Below the pieces are notes generated by a model, which was given only the letters and a program-made list of their open reading frames with translations, did no database searches and was not told the origin of the DNA. Positions 35,337 through 46,720 of a DNA stretch of 64,000 nucleotides are shown piece after piece (the stretch's first letter is position 1; each line of letters opens with the position of its first letter). Source of the stretch: Gnetum montanum (taxonomy: Eukaryota > Streptophyta > Gnetopsida > Gnetales > Gnetaceae); assembly GCA_015680685.1 (NCBI GenBank), contig MNCI01003975.1:1241420-1305419 (forward strand). The letters run 5' to 3'. Position numbers and translations under genes: made by a program.

Positions 35337-35960
35337 TTCAACAAGCCTTTCGTGATGATGCAGTTAAAGTCAACCCCAAATGAGGGGAAGTCACTATAGC
35401 TCCACTATCCATTAGCATTCGTGTTGGGCAGTGAACCATCCGTAGAGTGCATGTTGACGATGGTGCAGCAACGAACGTAGTCCTGTACTCCGTCATCGAC
35501 AAGCTAGGCCTGGCAGATGAAATCAGGCCAACCAAAACCACATGTCTAAAATCCTTCAATGGATCACATGTCATAGTCAAGGGTACAATCAACTTAGCCT
35601 TTAGTGGGAGAGAAATTCCCCACTAGCGCAGATTTCACTATCATAGAGAAGATGCCAAGTTTCAACATGATTCTAGGCAGGCCTTGGCTAGCTCAACTAA
35701 GGGCCATCTCCTCTCCCATCCACTAAGAAATCCACCTTCCATACGAAGGTGGTCAAGTTATCATCCATGGTGATAATGTTTTCTCTTCGACTATCCATGA
35801 CATAGACATGATGCAAATTTTGGAAGAAGAGTTTCTTAATGGTACACCTACGACAACCAACGCAACCCTTAAGGCTAACAAACCTGAATGAGTGGTTGAA
35901 GCCGACAACCCCCCAGAGGATCCTAAACCTTGCATGCACCCTAATCCATGCCTAGTTAGG
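35337..35960 (+). pseudogene. Element E: aspartic protease
   Basis: After a probable one-base deletion near 35348 the match to C and D continues: DDAVKVNP, VHVDDGAATNVVLY (catalytic Asp-Gly-Ala, about 35453), VIDKLGLADEIRPTK, SHVIVKGTINLAF and, after further damage, MILGRPWLAQLR and LPYEGGQVIIHGD. There is no reverse transcriptase after it. Confidence 0.82.
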
Positions 35961-36454
35961 AAGCAACTACATGACTAAGAATCTCCCTTAGCTAAAAATG
36001 TGCTTAATGCTTGCCTACCTTCTGCCTACCCCTCTACCATGCATTTTTGACTTTTGTTTACATTGCACTAGCCTATGCGTTTACATTTTTCCCGCTCACT
36101 TAGATCACGCATTTTGCTTTGTTTACATATTCGTCAACTCAGTTTACACATTGCATTTGAAAAATATCAAGCATAAAAACATAAAACTACAAAAACACAT
36201 GGCCCAAAAAGGCCTTAAACTAGCATACAGCCCAAAATGGCCTAAAACTATCACTTTTTTTTCTTTTGCATTGCTTTTCTTTCATTCATACATTCTAACT
36301 CTATGTATGGCAAGGGTCGTTTGATGTTGTTTTCTTCCTAGTTGATTTTTGTAGGATCTCGCAGGTACACAGCATGACCATGCATGTAGCATCACACTTT
36401 ACACAAGCAAGGTAAGCATCAGTCTGCTATGGCTATAAACTGGCACAAAATAGT

Positions 36455-37252
36455 CCTGGCATCATGACTTAAAACTGATACCACAAAATAGTCCTAGAAT
36501 CATGACTCAAAACTGATACCACAGAATAGTCCTGGCATCATGACTTAAAACTGATACCAGAGAATGGTCCTGGCATCATGACTTAAAACTGATACCACAG
36601 AGTAGTCTTGGCATCATGACTTAAAACTGATACCACAGAGTAGTCCTGGCATCATGACTTAAAACTGATACCACAAATTAGTCCTGGCATCATGACTTAA
36701 AACTGATATGACAGAGTAGTCCTGGTATCATGACTTAAAACTGATACCACAGAGTAGTCCTGGCATCATGACTTAAAACTGATACCACAGAGTAGTCTTG
36801 GCATCATGACTTAAAACTGATACCACAGAGTAGTCCTGGCATCATGACTTAAAACTGATACCACAGAGTAGTCCTGGCATCATGACTTAAAACTGATACC
36901 ACAGAGTAGTCCTGGCATCATGACTTAAAACTGATACCACAGAGTAGTCCTGGCATCATGACTTAAAACTGATACCACAGAGTAGTCCTGGCATCATGAC
37001 TTAAAACTGATACCACAGAGTAGTCCTGGCATCATGACTTAAAACTGATACCACAGAGTAGTCCTGGCATCATGACTTAAAACTGATACCACAGAGTAGT
37101 CCTGGCATCATGACTTAAAACTGATACCACAGAGTAGTCCTGGCATCATGACTTAAAACTGATACCACAAAGTAGTCCTGGCATCATGACTTAAAACTAA
37201 TACCACATAGTAGTCCTGGCATCATGACTTAAAACTGATACCACAGAGCTCT
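36455..37252 (+). repeat. 38-bp minisatellite, 21 copies, in element E
   Basis: Units contain catcatgacttaaaactgat and start with cctggc every 38 bp exactly, from 36455 to 37215. Most copies are identical; the first and last few carry changes. Degenerate relatives flank it (36420-36454 and 37253-37465, with cactaagactataaactgg). Confidence 0.97.
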
Positions 37253-37465
37253 GTCCGGTATGACACTAAACTGCTACATCCATCTACCATGACATAAAAC
37301 TAGCATCCAGAGTCTACTAAGACTATAAACTAGTTTGCCTCTTCACAGTCCGCTATGACTATAAACTAGTAATGCACCGTCCGCTACGATGCTAAACTGG
37401 CGCTATCCAAGGGGTTATGACATGAAACTAATCCACAATAGTCCACTAAGACTATAAACTGGTGA

Positions 37466-38860
37466 CATCATCAACGACCAGGAAAAACTTGAAAAGATTT
37501 ATTGCTGCAATTGGATGTTCATGTTCCACAATGACTTGTTGCATGATTCATCTCATGGGGCCTAATGAAACTAATGTTGTTCATGATTCTATCTACTTTG
37601 AAAATTGCACGTGTTGACTCCATCTCCTTATCTAAAGTGTTTAGCTAACTGTTTGATTTATGGTTTTTTTGTCTTCTTGGAGATGTGTTTGTAGGATGAC
37701 ACTTCTGAGGCATTTGTGCATAGATGCACTTCATCATGACGACAAGGAATCACATTTTTCCTGACGAATGCGACTGGGTTAATCAATCCATTCATAAGTA
37801 CATTCCCGACTCCTGATACATTCCCTATTCCCCATCATGCTCCCTTATCCTATTCAATTACATCCCCCTTGATAGATTCCACTCATCTCAAAACTCTTGA
37901 TACACTGTTGCACACTGTAGCTCTCTAACCAGTTGCGACGTAAAACATAATACGTAGTACATGATGCAAAATGCAATTGCTCATACACAAGCACTGCACA
38001 AAAAGAAAGCTCTTTTAAAAAAACAAAAGAAAAGAAGAAACAAACAAGAAAAGAAAAAAGGAAAAAGAACAAAAAAGGTCAAAGAGAAAAATGCATGGAA
38101 AAGGTCTTCATGACCCCATTGACATCATAAACCATGGATTGTTGGCTCTTCTCACACAAGCCCTAGGCGAGAAGGTAATTGTCTTGAAAAATAGTTACAC
38201 TCATGTCTCAAAGAGACCATATTGCACATCATCGCGTGGCTTTGGCTGTTTACAATAGGCCCCGCAAATACTCTATAAGAGTCTCGTTTCTCCAAAGAAC
38301 ACACCTTCTATGTCTTGGTTACGAGTCTGCTGAAAACCCGGCTGTTGACAAGGACCAATGACATAACTTGTTCACAAGAGAGCATTCCTCTCCCATAAAT
38401 TCCAGCAGTAATAATAACCCTTAACCTCCTGTCTTCCCTGGTTACAACTGAGTCCCTTGCATCTTGAACCACATTCCCTCAATCCCATGTACTTTTGAAA
38501 ATGGTGCGATGACACCCAGCCAAGGGCCAACGGTTAATGTTTGATGCTTTGTTGCTCATGGTGTTTTGCACTTCTTTGTCGATGCCTCTCAGGTAGATTC
38601 CTCTAGACGTCAACAAAGAGGGGCCAATGAAACACCACTAATTCTGGCCTAGCACTTTTAGACAAGAATCAAGCTAAGTCATGCTGTTTCCCAACATGAG
38701 TACAGCGTAACCAAACTTGGAGGCCTCCGAAACAGCCCCCGATGGCCCATGATTCAATAGGCAAGGTTCCCCCTAGGGCCCACAGGCGACTCCACCAACT
38801 TCCAACATCCAAAATCAAAAGTTTCAAGTTCAAAATATTTGGTTTTGGGTAAGTACACTT
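37466..38860 (+). other. Element E: non-coding region before the 3' LTR
   Basis: About 1.4 kb with no conserved coding frame and no pol similarity. It contains an A-rich stretch near 38015-38090. It looks like the 3' untranslated part of the element. Confidence 0.6.
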
Positions 38861-39051
38861 TGGTTACTTTTTCAGACGCTACACAGCGTAAGGATCAGCA
38901 TCACCAACTTTTAGAGCCCCGAAATTAAGTCAAAACAGACCGAAATCGAGCACAAGGACCCCCCATGATCTTCACCAAGGTCCCCAGTAGCTCCTAGCCT
39001 CCAGAAAATCAAGATTTGGGCCTCAAATGTGCCATTTTGACTTGGTGAAGC
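38861..39051 (+). repeat. Extra partial LTR head in front of the E 3' LTR
   Basis: tggttactttttcagacgct and the following caccaacttttagagcccc repeat the first part of the 3' LTR (39052 onward), with many substitutions. It is a direct duplication of about 191 bp, so the true left end of the LTR may lie further left. Confidence 0.75.
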
Positions 39052-40068
39052 TGGGGTTACTTTTTCAAATGCTGCACAACGTAAGGATCAACGTCACCAA
39101 CTTTTAGAGCCCCAAAACTGAGCCAAAATGACTTGATTTCAAGGGTGTAAGTCATCCTCAGGAGCCACTATTGATAACTATGGGTCCTAGCCTTCAAAAA
39201 TTCTAAATTTTAGCTCAAAATTGCAAGTTTTGGAGGTCACATTGTAGGTCACGCTGGGCAGTCAAATTTCTCTTGTTGTACATTTCATTATAAATCCCCA
39301 TTTGTGCGCATGTCAAGCCCTCATGGTCTAAATTAAATNAACTATCCAACACACATCCAACTTGTGCCAACTATCCATGGGACACATGTCGCTAGATCTG
39401 CTTTCCTCTCATCTCACAGCCATTGATTCCATTCTTGGATTTCATGCCCGAGCCCAGCCCAACCCTATAAATACCCTGTCAATTCACATAAACTGGGGGC
39501 AAAAAAAATTGGGAGGCAAAAAAATTGGAGAGATTGGAAATTCTGAGAGAGGATAGAACCTGCAATCCTTGGGCACTCGGCACACTTGACTCCTGGCATC
39601 CAAGCATTTCTCACCTCCATCATCACATCGTTGCATCATATCATCCCAAGGCTAGGCATTTGACTTGCCATCCACACGTGTGCAATTACGCTTTGACCGG
39701 TGCACATTTATTTTAAAACAATATAATACAGTTTCATTATTGCCTCACATTTACATTATTTACTTTGGTTTACGCTTTGTTTACAATATATCTCTATTTA
39801 CGCTTTATTTATAATTTAGTACGCTCTATTTACATTTCGTGTCGCTGTTTGCATTCCGTTTACACCGTTTACGATAACCCCAGTGCTAGTCGTAGCTTAC
39901 ACTCGGGGAAGTCCTTGGTTGATTTGCATGCAGACCATCCAAGGCACTCTGCCTTCGTTTACTTTTCCAGCTTGCCCTCGAGCAAAGGCAGGGTCAGCTG
40001 TGGCTATCCGATGATCTCTCGGTGTCTGTTTCCCTTCCAGCCTTACACCGACGATTTAGGTCAATACA
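39052..40068 (+). repeat. Element E: 3' LTR (with assembly gap)
   Basis: 1017 bp matching 30987-32181. A single N at 39339 replaces about 169 bp present in the 5' LTR (31273-31441). A second small indel is an 11-bp tttacattccg unit. Confidence 0.88.
39339..39339. other. Unknown base / assembly gap
   Basis: The only N in the window. It falls where the 3' LTR of E loses about 169 bp relative to the 5' LTR, so sequence is probably missing here. Confidence 0.9.
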
Positions 40069-42720
40069 CTCATGATGTCCAATGCTCAATTCTTGAAGAA
40101 CTAAACTTTGGATCATTCTTAACAAATGCTTCACCAGAAGTTCAGACAGTTGCAAAACTCTCCCATGTGGCCAATGATCACTTCTAGTGGGGAGTGGTAC
40201 ATGGGAGAGACATATCTCTTCCGAAATAGCTAAAAGGTAGGAGCCACTATGAGAATAAAGGACATTCAAGTGTCTTACTTAGTGGAAGCTATTGTGTAGG
40301 CTCTTAGTCTACCTGATTCTAGAATCCATTTAGCAAAGATCTCCATGCATGTAGATCCCAAGGTGAAAAGGAAGTGGACCTAGTGGTGTTATGGGGGAGT
40401 TTGGCTCGCTCACACCAATGAAGCATATTTACTTCAAGATAGTGGCTTATCACCTCAATCTGACAGTAAGGCCTAGCAAAGTGACTACTTTCTCTACCTT
40501 TGCATGTACTTCTTTAAGCAAAAAATTTCCTGTTAACTTTTTATAATTAATCTATCTAGAGATGGAAAAGCGCTTCAACAAAAATAAATGTGGAAGAAAA
40601 ATCCTATCATTTTCATGCCTTATCAGAAAACTCTATAAAAGAGTAAGGATAGTCCACTATGCAAATGGCATAATCAGGTATACTCTCATTGTCTCCTAGT
40701 TTGAGATGATGAAAGACAAGACCCCTATCATGTTCAAAGAAGAGAAGCAGCAACTACCACCTCCACCATCCACTCAAGAAACAGCGCCAGAGGCCTGCGC
40801 TACCATTAAACACCTATGCAAAATCGAAAAGTACCTCTCACATGAACAGGAGTAGTAAGCAGGAACAAATGGTGGGGATCTATCTATGTACCATCCTACA
40901 ATGAGTCACCTCAACAAAGTGACTTAAACAATCAATCAAATAAAGGGAGGTGGGCCAATATTCTCAGCCCAAAGAATGCAGCTTCCTACAAGGTTAAATC
41001 CTAGTGCTTGAGAGGTAATGATATCTCTCTTGCAACAACAGCAATTCCTAGAAATCTTTGGAAATGCTGCTACCTTTTTGGTGTGCTTAGAGAAGGGCAA
41101 GGAGGTAATTGTCTTGGTGATGCAACACCAAGGATAGGAGATAGTAGTGGAAGTGGTTGCTGATCAAATTACTAAAATACTAAATGCACCTATGGCATCT
41201 GTACCAGACGTTTCTACACTTAGAGATGTGCAGACGTCTGTAGAAACTAGTAGCAGTCGATTGCATGCAACCTAGCATGAGGAATTATTGGATTGACTAG
41301 TAGGAACTAATCAATCGATTTTGAATATCTTTGATTTTCTGAATAACATCACTGCAACCCAGTTGAAGCTGCTTGAAGCAAAGGGCAAATGCAACATTCT
41401 ATAAGCGCAACTCAAAATATCTCAAGTTCAAAACCAACGATTGTTCATAGAGGTTGTCAAATTAAAAGCCCGCCTTGCTGATCTTGCACTTCTCAACCCT
41501 ACATTAACAAGAGATGAAGCTTTTTAATAGCTTCAAGATAAACTTAAACAAGTTGAGGCAAGGACGGTAATGGTTATCTTTGACTAATCTATGGCTAAGG
41601 CTAAGACATATTCAGTTTAGAAAGACTTGGTCAAGACATGTCTAGAGAATGAGATGCTAACCATAAAGAATCATCACCTGCAAAATGTTAATGTTTAGAA
41701 ATAGTATATGTAAGAATTTATCCATCAAGAGCAGGAGCAGCTAGCCAAGGTAAACACTAAGCTTATTAGATTGGTAGCAGAAAATAGAAATCTCTCTATG
41801 GAAAACATCCATGCCTTATGCCAAAAATCTACAATTGAGATTGCCACTTGGAAGAATGAAGTTCTCAAATTTGAGAAAGTCAAGAACCACTACAGAGATT
41901 AAGTTGGCCTACAGAAAGAAGTTAATGAGAAACACATCTAGATAGCTAAAGAAAAAGTTAATGAGACCCTCCAACAACTCCAGTAAGGAAAAGAGATGTG
42001 GCAACCCGTCATTGATGGGATAGATGCCTACAACAAAGCAAAGATCTACATGAAGAAGTTGTAGATTGAAGAAATGATAGAATACATGGAGCTTACCAAA
42101 CTCTGATATGCAAATCTAGTAATGCTAATTGCTGAATAGCCACAATTAGAGTTAAAGAAGTAGATGACCAACTCATACTTGCTATATGAGGTAGAGTTTA
42201 AGCACCATAAAGAAACCAAACAAAAGCTTGAGACTACAAACGTTGAACTCAAAGTTCTTAAGGCAAGATTCATCGATCAAAGATCAACTATTGAGAACCT
42301 GGCCAGAAGAATGAATAATTACCAGGAACTATAGAATGCAATCAAGGCATTTGACATCGAACACAAACAATTTGTTGCCTGGTGCGTTAATGTCAAGGAA
42401 CTATTTTCGACAATGCCCTATCGTTGGGATGTGCCCATCCTAGCCCACATTAACGAAGCTACATGGACCATGCACGATCCCAGAAGTAAGGAGGAGAAGA
42501 TGAAAGCATTCTTGGATGCTTTTTATCTTTCATCAAAAATTGCAGCTGCAGTAGGATAACCACAATAGCCTCAACCACCACGTGTGTCTAAAGCAGGAGA
42601 AGGTCCTTCAGAACCTTAGGAGCCTCCACCACTTAGAACTATTTAATCTTCTCCATCATCTTCACACCATCAAAGGAGATTCTGTTTGTCAAATTTTGTC
42701 CTAGTGTTCAATTTTTGTAG
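40069..42720 (+). pseudogene. Element F: ORF3 with a coiled-coil-like extension
   Basis: The match to A ORF3 begins directly after element E (equivalent to A about 15525). Shared blocks are SGEWYMGETYLF, the plant-transposon-type domain, the EELLD*LVGT block and, near the end, EATWTMHDPRSKEEKMKAF at about 42451-42510. Between the last two, F has about 900 bp more than A (about 41500-42400). It is readable in one frame and rich in Lys, Glu, Leu and Gln (EVEFKHHKETKQKLE, VELKVLKARF, TIENLARRMN), which suggests a long coiled coil. Many in-frame stops are present. Confidence 0.7.
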
Positions 42721-42872
42721 TTCTAAATATCAAAAAAAAATTGTAATGATTATATATTAGTACACTAGGGCACTTAGTGTTTGTTTGTGTTTGTCCTATT
42801 TCTTTCATCAATTAATAATTCTATACCTTTCCAAATTTGTAAAGAACTCAAGCACGAGTTTTCATTCAATCC

Positions 42873-42880
42873 TGGGGGTA
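42873..42880 (+). other. Element F: polypurine tract region
   Basis: tgggggta directly before the 3' LTR, identical to that of A. Confidence 0.65.
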
Positions 42881-43733
42881 TGATGAATCATAAATTGGCT
42901 GCATCAACTAGACCTCATCAACTAGGCCATGTTGATTAGGCCCCATTGGCATAGTGTCTATTTTTGCCTATAAATACATGCTCACCCATTGTGTTTATAG
43001 AATATCTTATCATAGTGTAGCATAGCTCTTGTAGTTTTTCTTTCCCATAGTTAAAATATTTTTCCAAGTGCCCGCAGCAAGGAGTCATTGAGTATACAAA
43101 TCTTTATTTGAGCATTGTTGTACCTGAGCACGGCAATGTGTGTGGTAATAAAGATGAGCTTTCTGCTAAACCTTGCAGCACTTTGACTAGATTAAATATT
43201 TTTTTCATGCATTCAATGTTTTCAATAATTTTATTTAATGCTTTTATGTAATTAAGCTAAATTAAGCTAGATTACATAGCAATTAATTAAGCACTTAAGT
43301 ACAATCGCTTTGAGTATCCACATGACACTTGGTAATTCCAGTAATGCTTAACATTTAGTAACCCAGCAGCATTATACATGTTCAGGATGAGTACGAAAAG
43401 TGGGATCAGATGCTTATGTTAGGATTAGTTAGATATTGGTTAGTTCGTTCAAGTAAATTAGCAATTAAATTACTTTATTCTTTGCATTCTTTATTTTAAG
43501 CATCCAAACCATAAAACATAAAAAATAATAAAAATCATATGCCTCGATTGCACTTAACCATACATTTACATATCACAAGTGTAATTGGGAAGACAACAAA
43601 TGATTGTCAAGGCTAGTTCCACTTCCTAGAGGCTAGTGTACCAAAAGATAAAGGGTCCACAAAATTCAACCAGATCACGCTTGAACGCTTAGTGATTCAT
43701 ATGGTGGAGCATAAGGGTATTCGCCAATCATCA
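42881..43733 (+). repeat. Element F: 3' LTR
   Basis: 853 bp from tgatgaatca to caatcatca; TATA box at 42969-42976. It is the partner of 27334-28207. Confidence 0.92.
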
Positions 43734-44600
43734 CATATGGTTGTGGCATTTGTTGTGAGGCTTGTGGCCTCACTATGAGTTGCAAGATAGAAGGGAATGG
43801 TTACGTTATAGTTGTAGCTTATGGACCAAAAAAGGAAAAGGATGTTTGTGAAGGTACCTAAGGCACAAACAAAATAAATGGGATGTGTGACCCCTGAGTT
43901 ACTTAGGGTCCCATGGTGGGCCCAACATGGATAGTTATTGGATTTGTGGTTGTAAAAACCATTGTCAATGGTTACACAAACTGAAGCTATGTGGCGAAAG
44001 GCATCAACTAGTTATAGGCTACTGATTGTGGCATCAATTGAGTTTGATGTATGGCTATAACTAGTGTGGGATCAGCTGTGGTAGGGTAGGAGGAAGTGGA
44101 AGATGGCGGCACCATGCCCATGGAGAAAACAAAGGCATGAGGGAAAGGCTCAGTGGCCTTTGGGGTTGCTTATTGGAACAATCCCCCCAAGATGTTTTCA
44201 GGCTCAGATTTTGTCCTAAATTCATCCTCATCTTCTTGTTATTCCTAGGAGATATATTTGTCATCTTCTTCCTCCATCTCAATCAATTGGGCTAGGATAT
44301 CCCCATAGATATTGGTTAGAGATATTTGGTCATAGGAGGAAGGGATGTACTCCTTACCATTACAATGGATGAGCTTGAACTTCCTTTTGGCTTCTGCTTC
44401 CAAACGTGGAATCAACATGCCAACCTATATTTTGGCACAAATGAAGTTATATCAGTCTTCATTTATGGCTGCAAAATTAGGACTTATTCCCTTGATCCTT
44501 AAAGATTGCCTACATTTATGGTCTTTGGAATCATAGACCCTCATGGCTTGTTGGCTAGAACCTTTGCGAGTAAAGGTGAGGGGCAACTTGGTAAATTGCT
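43734..44600 (-). pseudogene. Element D: gag N-terminal half, beyond the F insertion
   Basis: On the minus strand the reading matches E gag: LIPRLEAEAKRKFKLIHCNG, KEYIPSSYDQISLTNIYGDI, IEMEEEDDKYIS, with stops and frame changes. Toward 43734 the proline/glutamine-rich linker follows and would join the gag core at 27333 if F were removed. Confidence 0.75.
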
Positions 44601-46720
44601 AGAAGAACATTGTTGTAGTGCTAAAAAAAGGCTTAAACAGGCAATAAAAGGCAAAAATAGAGGTAAATCCCAACAAGTGGAATTCAAAAATGGTCAAAGG
44701 AAGCAAAAGTAGTTGAAAATGGAGCACTTTCTATAATTAGTAAGTGGGGGTAATAGGGGTTTATCCCTTTACCAAAAATAGAAAGCTAGGAACTTTGGTG
44801 TTAAAGCTTCATCCACATTGGCCCCCTAACTACCTCTACACTGGGTATGGCGAGGGGGAAGAAGGAGGATGAGATGATGGGAATCTCACACCTTCTAATC
44901 CAATATTGATTAAGAGAGAGAGGCCTAAAACCAAAGTGAAAAGTTGGTGTTTTTCCACTAAAACTGGTTTTAGCAAGGCTATGAATTTTCTTAGCTTGGA
45001 AAAATGGGGAAAGGTTTACTTCCAAAAGTTTGAGAATTTTTGGAAACTAAAAAAAGGAATTGGCAGCAAAAAGGGAAAAGAAGGGGAAAGGTTTCAACAC
45101 TAGTTTTAGGCTGAAAAATTCACAGCAACTATTGTGAAAAGTCACCACCCACCCACCTGCAACTTCACGCTGCAATTTTGGTTAAGGGGGAAAGGAGCAT
45201 CCTTGATTTTTTTAAGGCTTTGATGGGATATCAACATTGGCTTTGAAATTCACAACTATTGTGAAAATCTTGAAAACCCAAACACCTGCAACTTCCATGT
45301 TGGACTTTGATTGCAACGGGATAGGTTACAATGTTGTTTGGTGCAAAAAAAAATTCAATGGTTTTGAAACAACAAGTTGAAAATTCCAAGATGGTAGGCA
45401 ACGTTGGTAATGATGATCAGAGCATTGGACGTAGAAATTGGGCAAAGGCCCTCCTTCTAATGCAAAGAAAATTGTTGCAATCAAAAAAATCGATCGTTAG
45501 AACGATTGATGGATCTAGTGCAATAGTCCTCAACCCACGAATCCCTAGGGCCTTCAAAAAAAATGGGATTCAAGGTGCCCTGGCCAATTTAACAAATCAA
45601 CCAAAGACTTATAAAATGTAAAAGAGGATAATGAATATAGAATGTTGAAGCTGATAATAGATCTAAATTATGCATAGAAAATAAACAAATATATCTTGCA
45701 CACAAAACCTAGAACTTAAAACTTTATTAAGAAAGAATAAAGAATAAGTTAGAGAAATGTGTACAAATGGTGCCTAAGTGGGCAATAGGGGGGTTCACTT
45801 GGACTAGGGTTCAAGGTTCATTGAAGTCAATGCAGTCAATTGGATAAGCTAGATGTCCTGCCACTCCCGATGCTATCGAACCTTCGATGCTGCTACTCCA
45901 AATCTATAATGTTGGCTATGGTGGAAGTTGAGAAGTGTAAAGAATACAAGTTGCCCAAATGTTCTATGCTAGGAGTTGGGAACTCCATGAGTGCAGCGTG
46001 GAGCTTGAAAATTCACAAATCCCAAAGAGGGTTACAAGGTCACAAGGTTATAGGGTTTCCACGCTAGGTTCAAGAGAATACAAAGTGTGGAAACTTGTAA
46101 GAACTCTTAAGTGCTTGAGAATGCCCAAGTGTAAAATTGTGAACAACTTGCTGAACTATATAAAAATTGTGTGACCAATGTGCATAATATAGGATTACAA
46201 AAGTGTGTACCCTATAAATGGTGTTTGAGGCTAGTTTTTATAGGTCTTAAGCCATGAATGGGAATGCAAAATGGCTATGATTTGGCTATAATTTGGCTAC
46301 ACAATGGTTGGAAATTGGCTACCAAGTGGTTGCAAATTTCAGCCTCATACAGGTGAGATGGGTGCCCAAATTTGGAAAGCTACTATATATAGTGTCTTCT
46401 CACCATGGCCATTCTGATTACTATAAATAGTAATCGAGGCACACTTTCTACAGTAAAGATAGATCTTCCACACTAAGCCTTCTGACATCCTTGTTGGAGT
46501 GGTTGGTCAACATTGGGATGCATGGAGTGTTGAAGTCTAGCTTTTGTGGCTTCCACATTGGGGGCTTGCAATTTCCATACCCCACCCCACCCACCCCCAA
46601 ATGTTTCCACCATAAAAAAGTGCATACCTACCATAAAACCCATCAAATTACCATTTTTGGCATTCCAAAAGGCAATTTTTACCCAAAAAGACATAGGTAA
46701 AAATAATTGAAAATAATTTG
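44601..46720. other. Leader and possible 5' LTR of element D, unresolved
   Basis: No coding frame is supported. A diverged duplication of about 132 bp is visible (attcacarcaactattgtg at 45116 and the same block at 45248, each followed by cacctgcaacttc). By position this should hold the leader, primer site and 5' LTR of D, but I could not find clear LTR ends or a primer site. Confidence 0.4.

Larger units (their letters stand above)
30987..40068 (+). mobile_element. Element E: gag-protease-only LTR retrotransposon
   Basis: 9.1 kb with near-identical LTRs (30987-32181 and 39052-40068), a primer site, a long gag-protease frame (32500 to about 35950), a 21-copy 38-bp array and a non-coding 3' region. 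There is no reverse transcriptase, RNase H or integrase anywhere between the LTRs. It resembles non-autonomous TR-GAG-type elements, unless pol was deleted. No target duplication is visible: AGGAA precedes and CTCAT follows. Confidence 0.85.
27334..43733 (+). mobile_element. Element F: Athila-like retrotransposon interrupted by E
   Basis: LTRs at 27334-28207 and 42881-43733, target duplication CATAC (27329-27333) and CATAT (43734-43738; one transition). Internal parts are a tRNA-Asp primer site, gag up to the first codons of protease (30986) and, after element E, ORF3 (40069 to about 42700). Protease, reverse transcriptase, RNase H, integrase and the first part of ORF3 are missing where E sits. 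The LTRs differ about as much as those of A. Confidence 0.9.

Noticed and set aside
36455-37252. CRISPR-like regular repeat array
   Set aside because: Units are directly adjacent with no unique spacers, and the array lies inside a plant retrotransposon.
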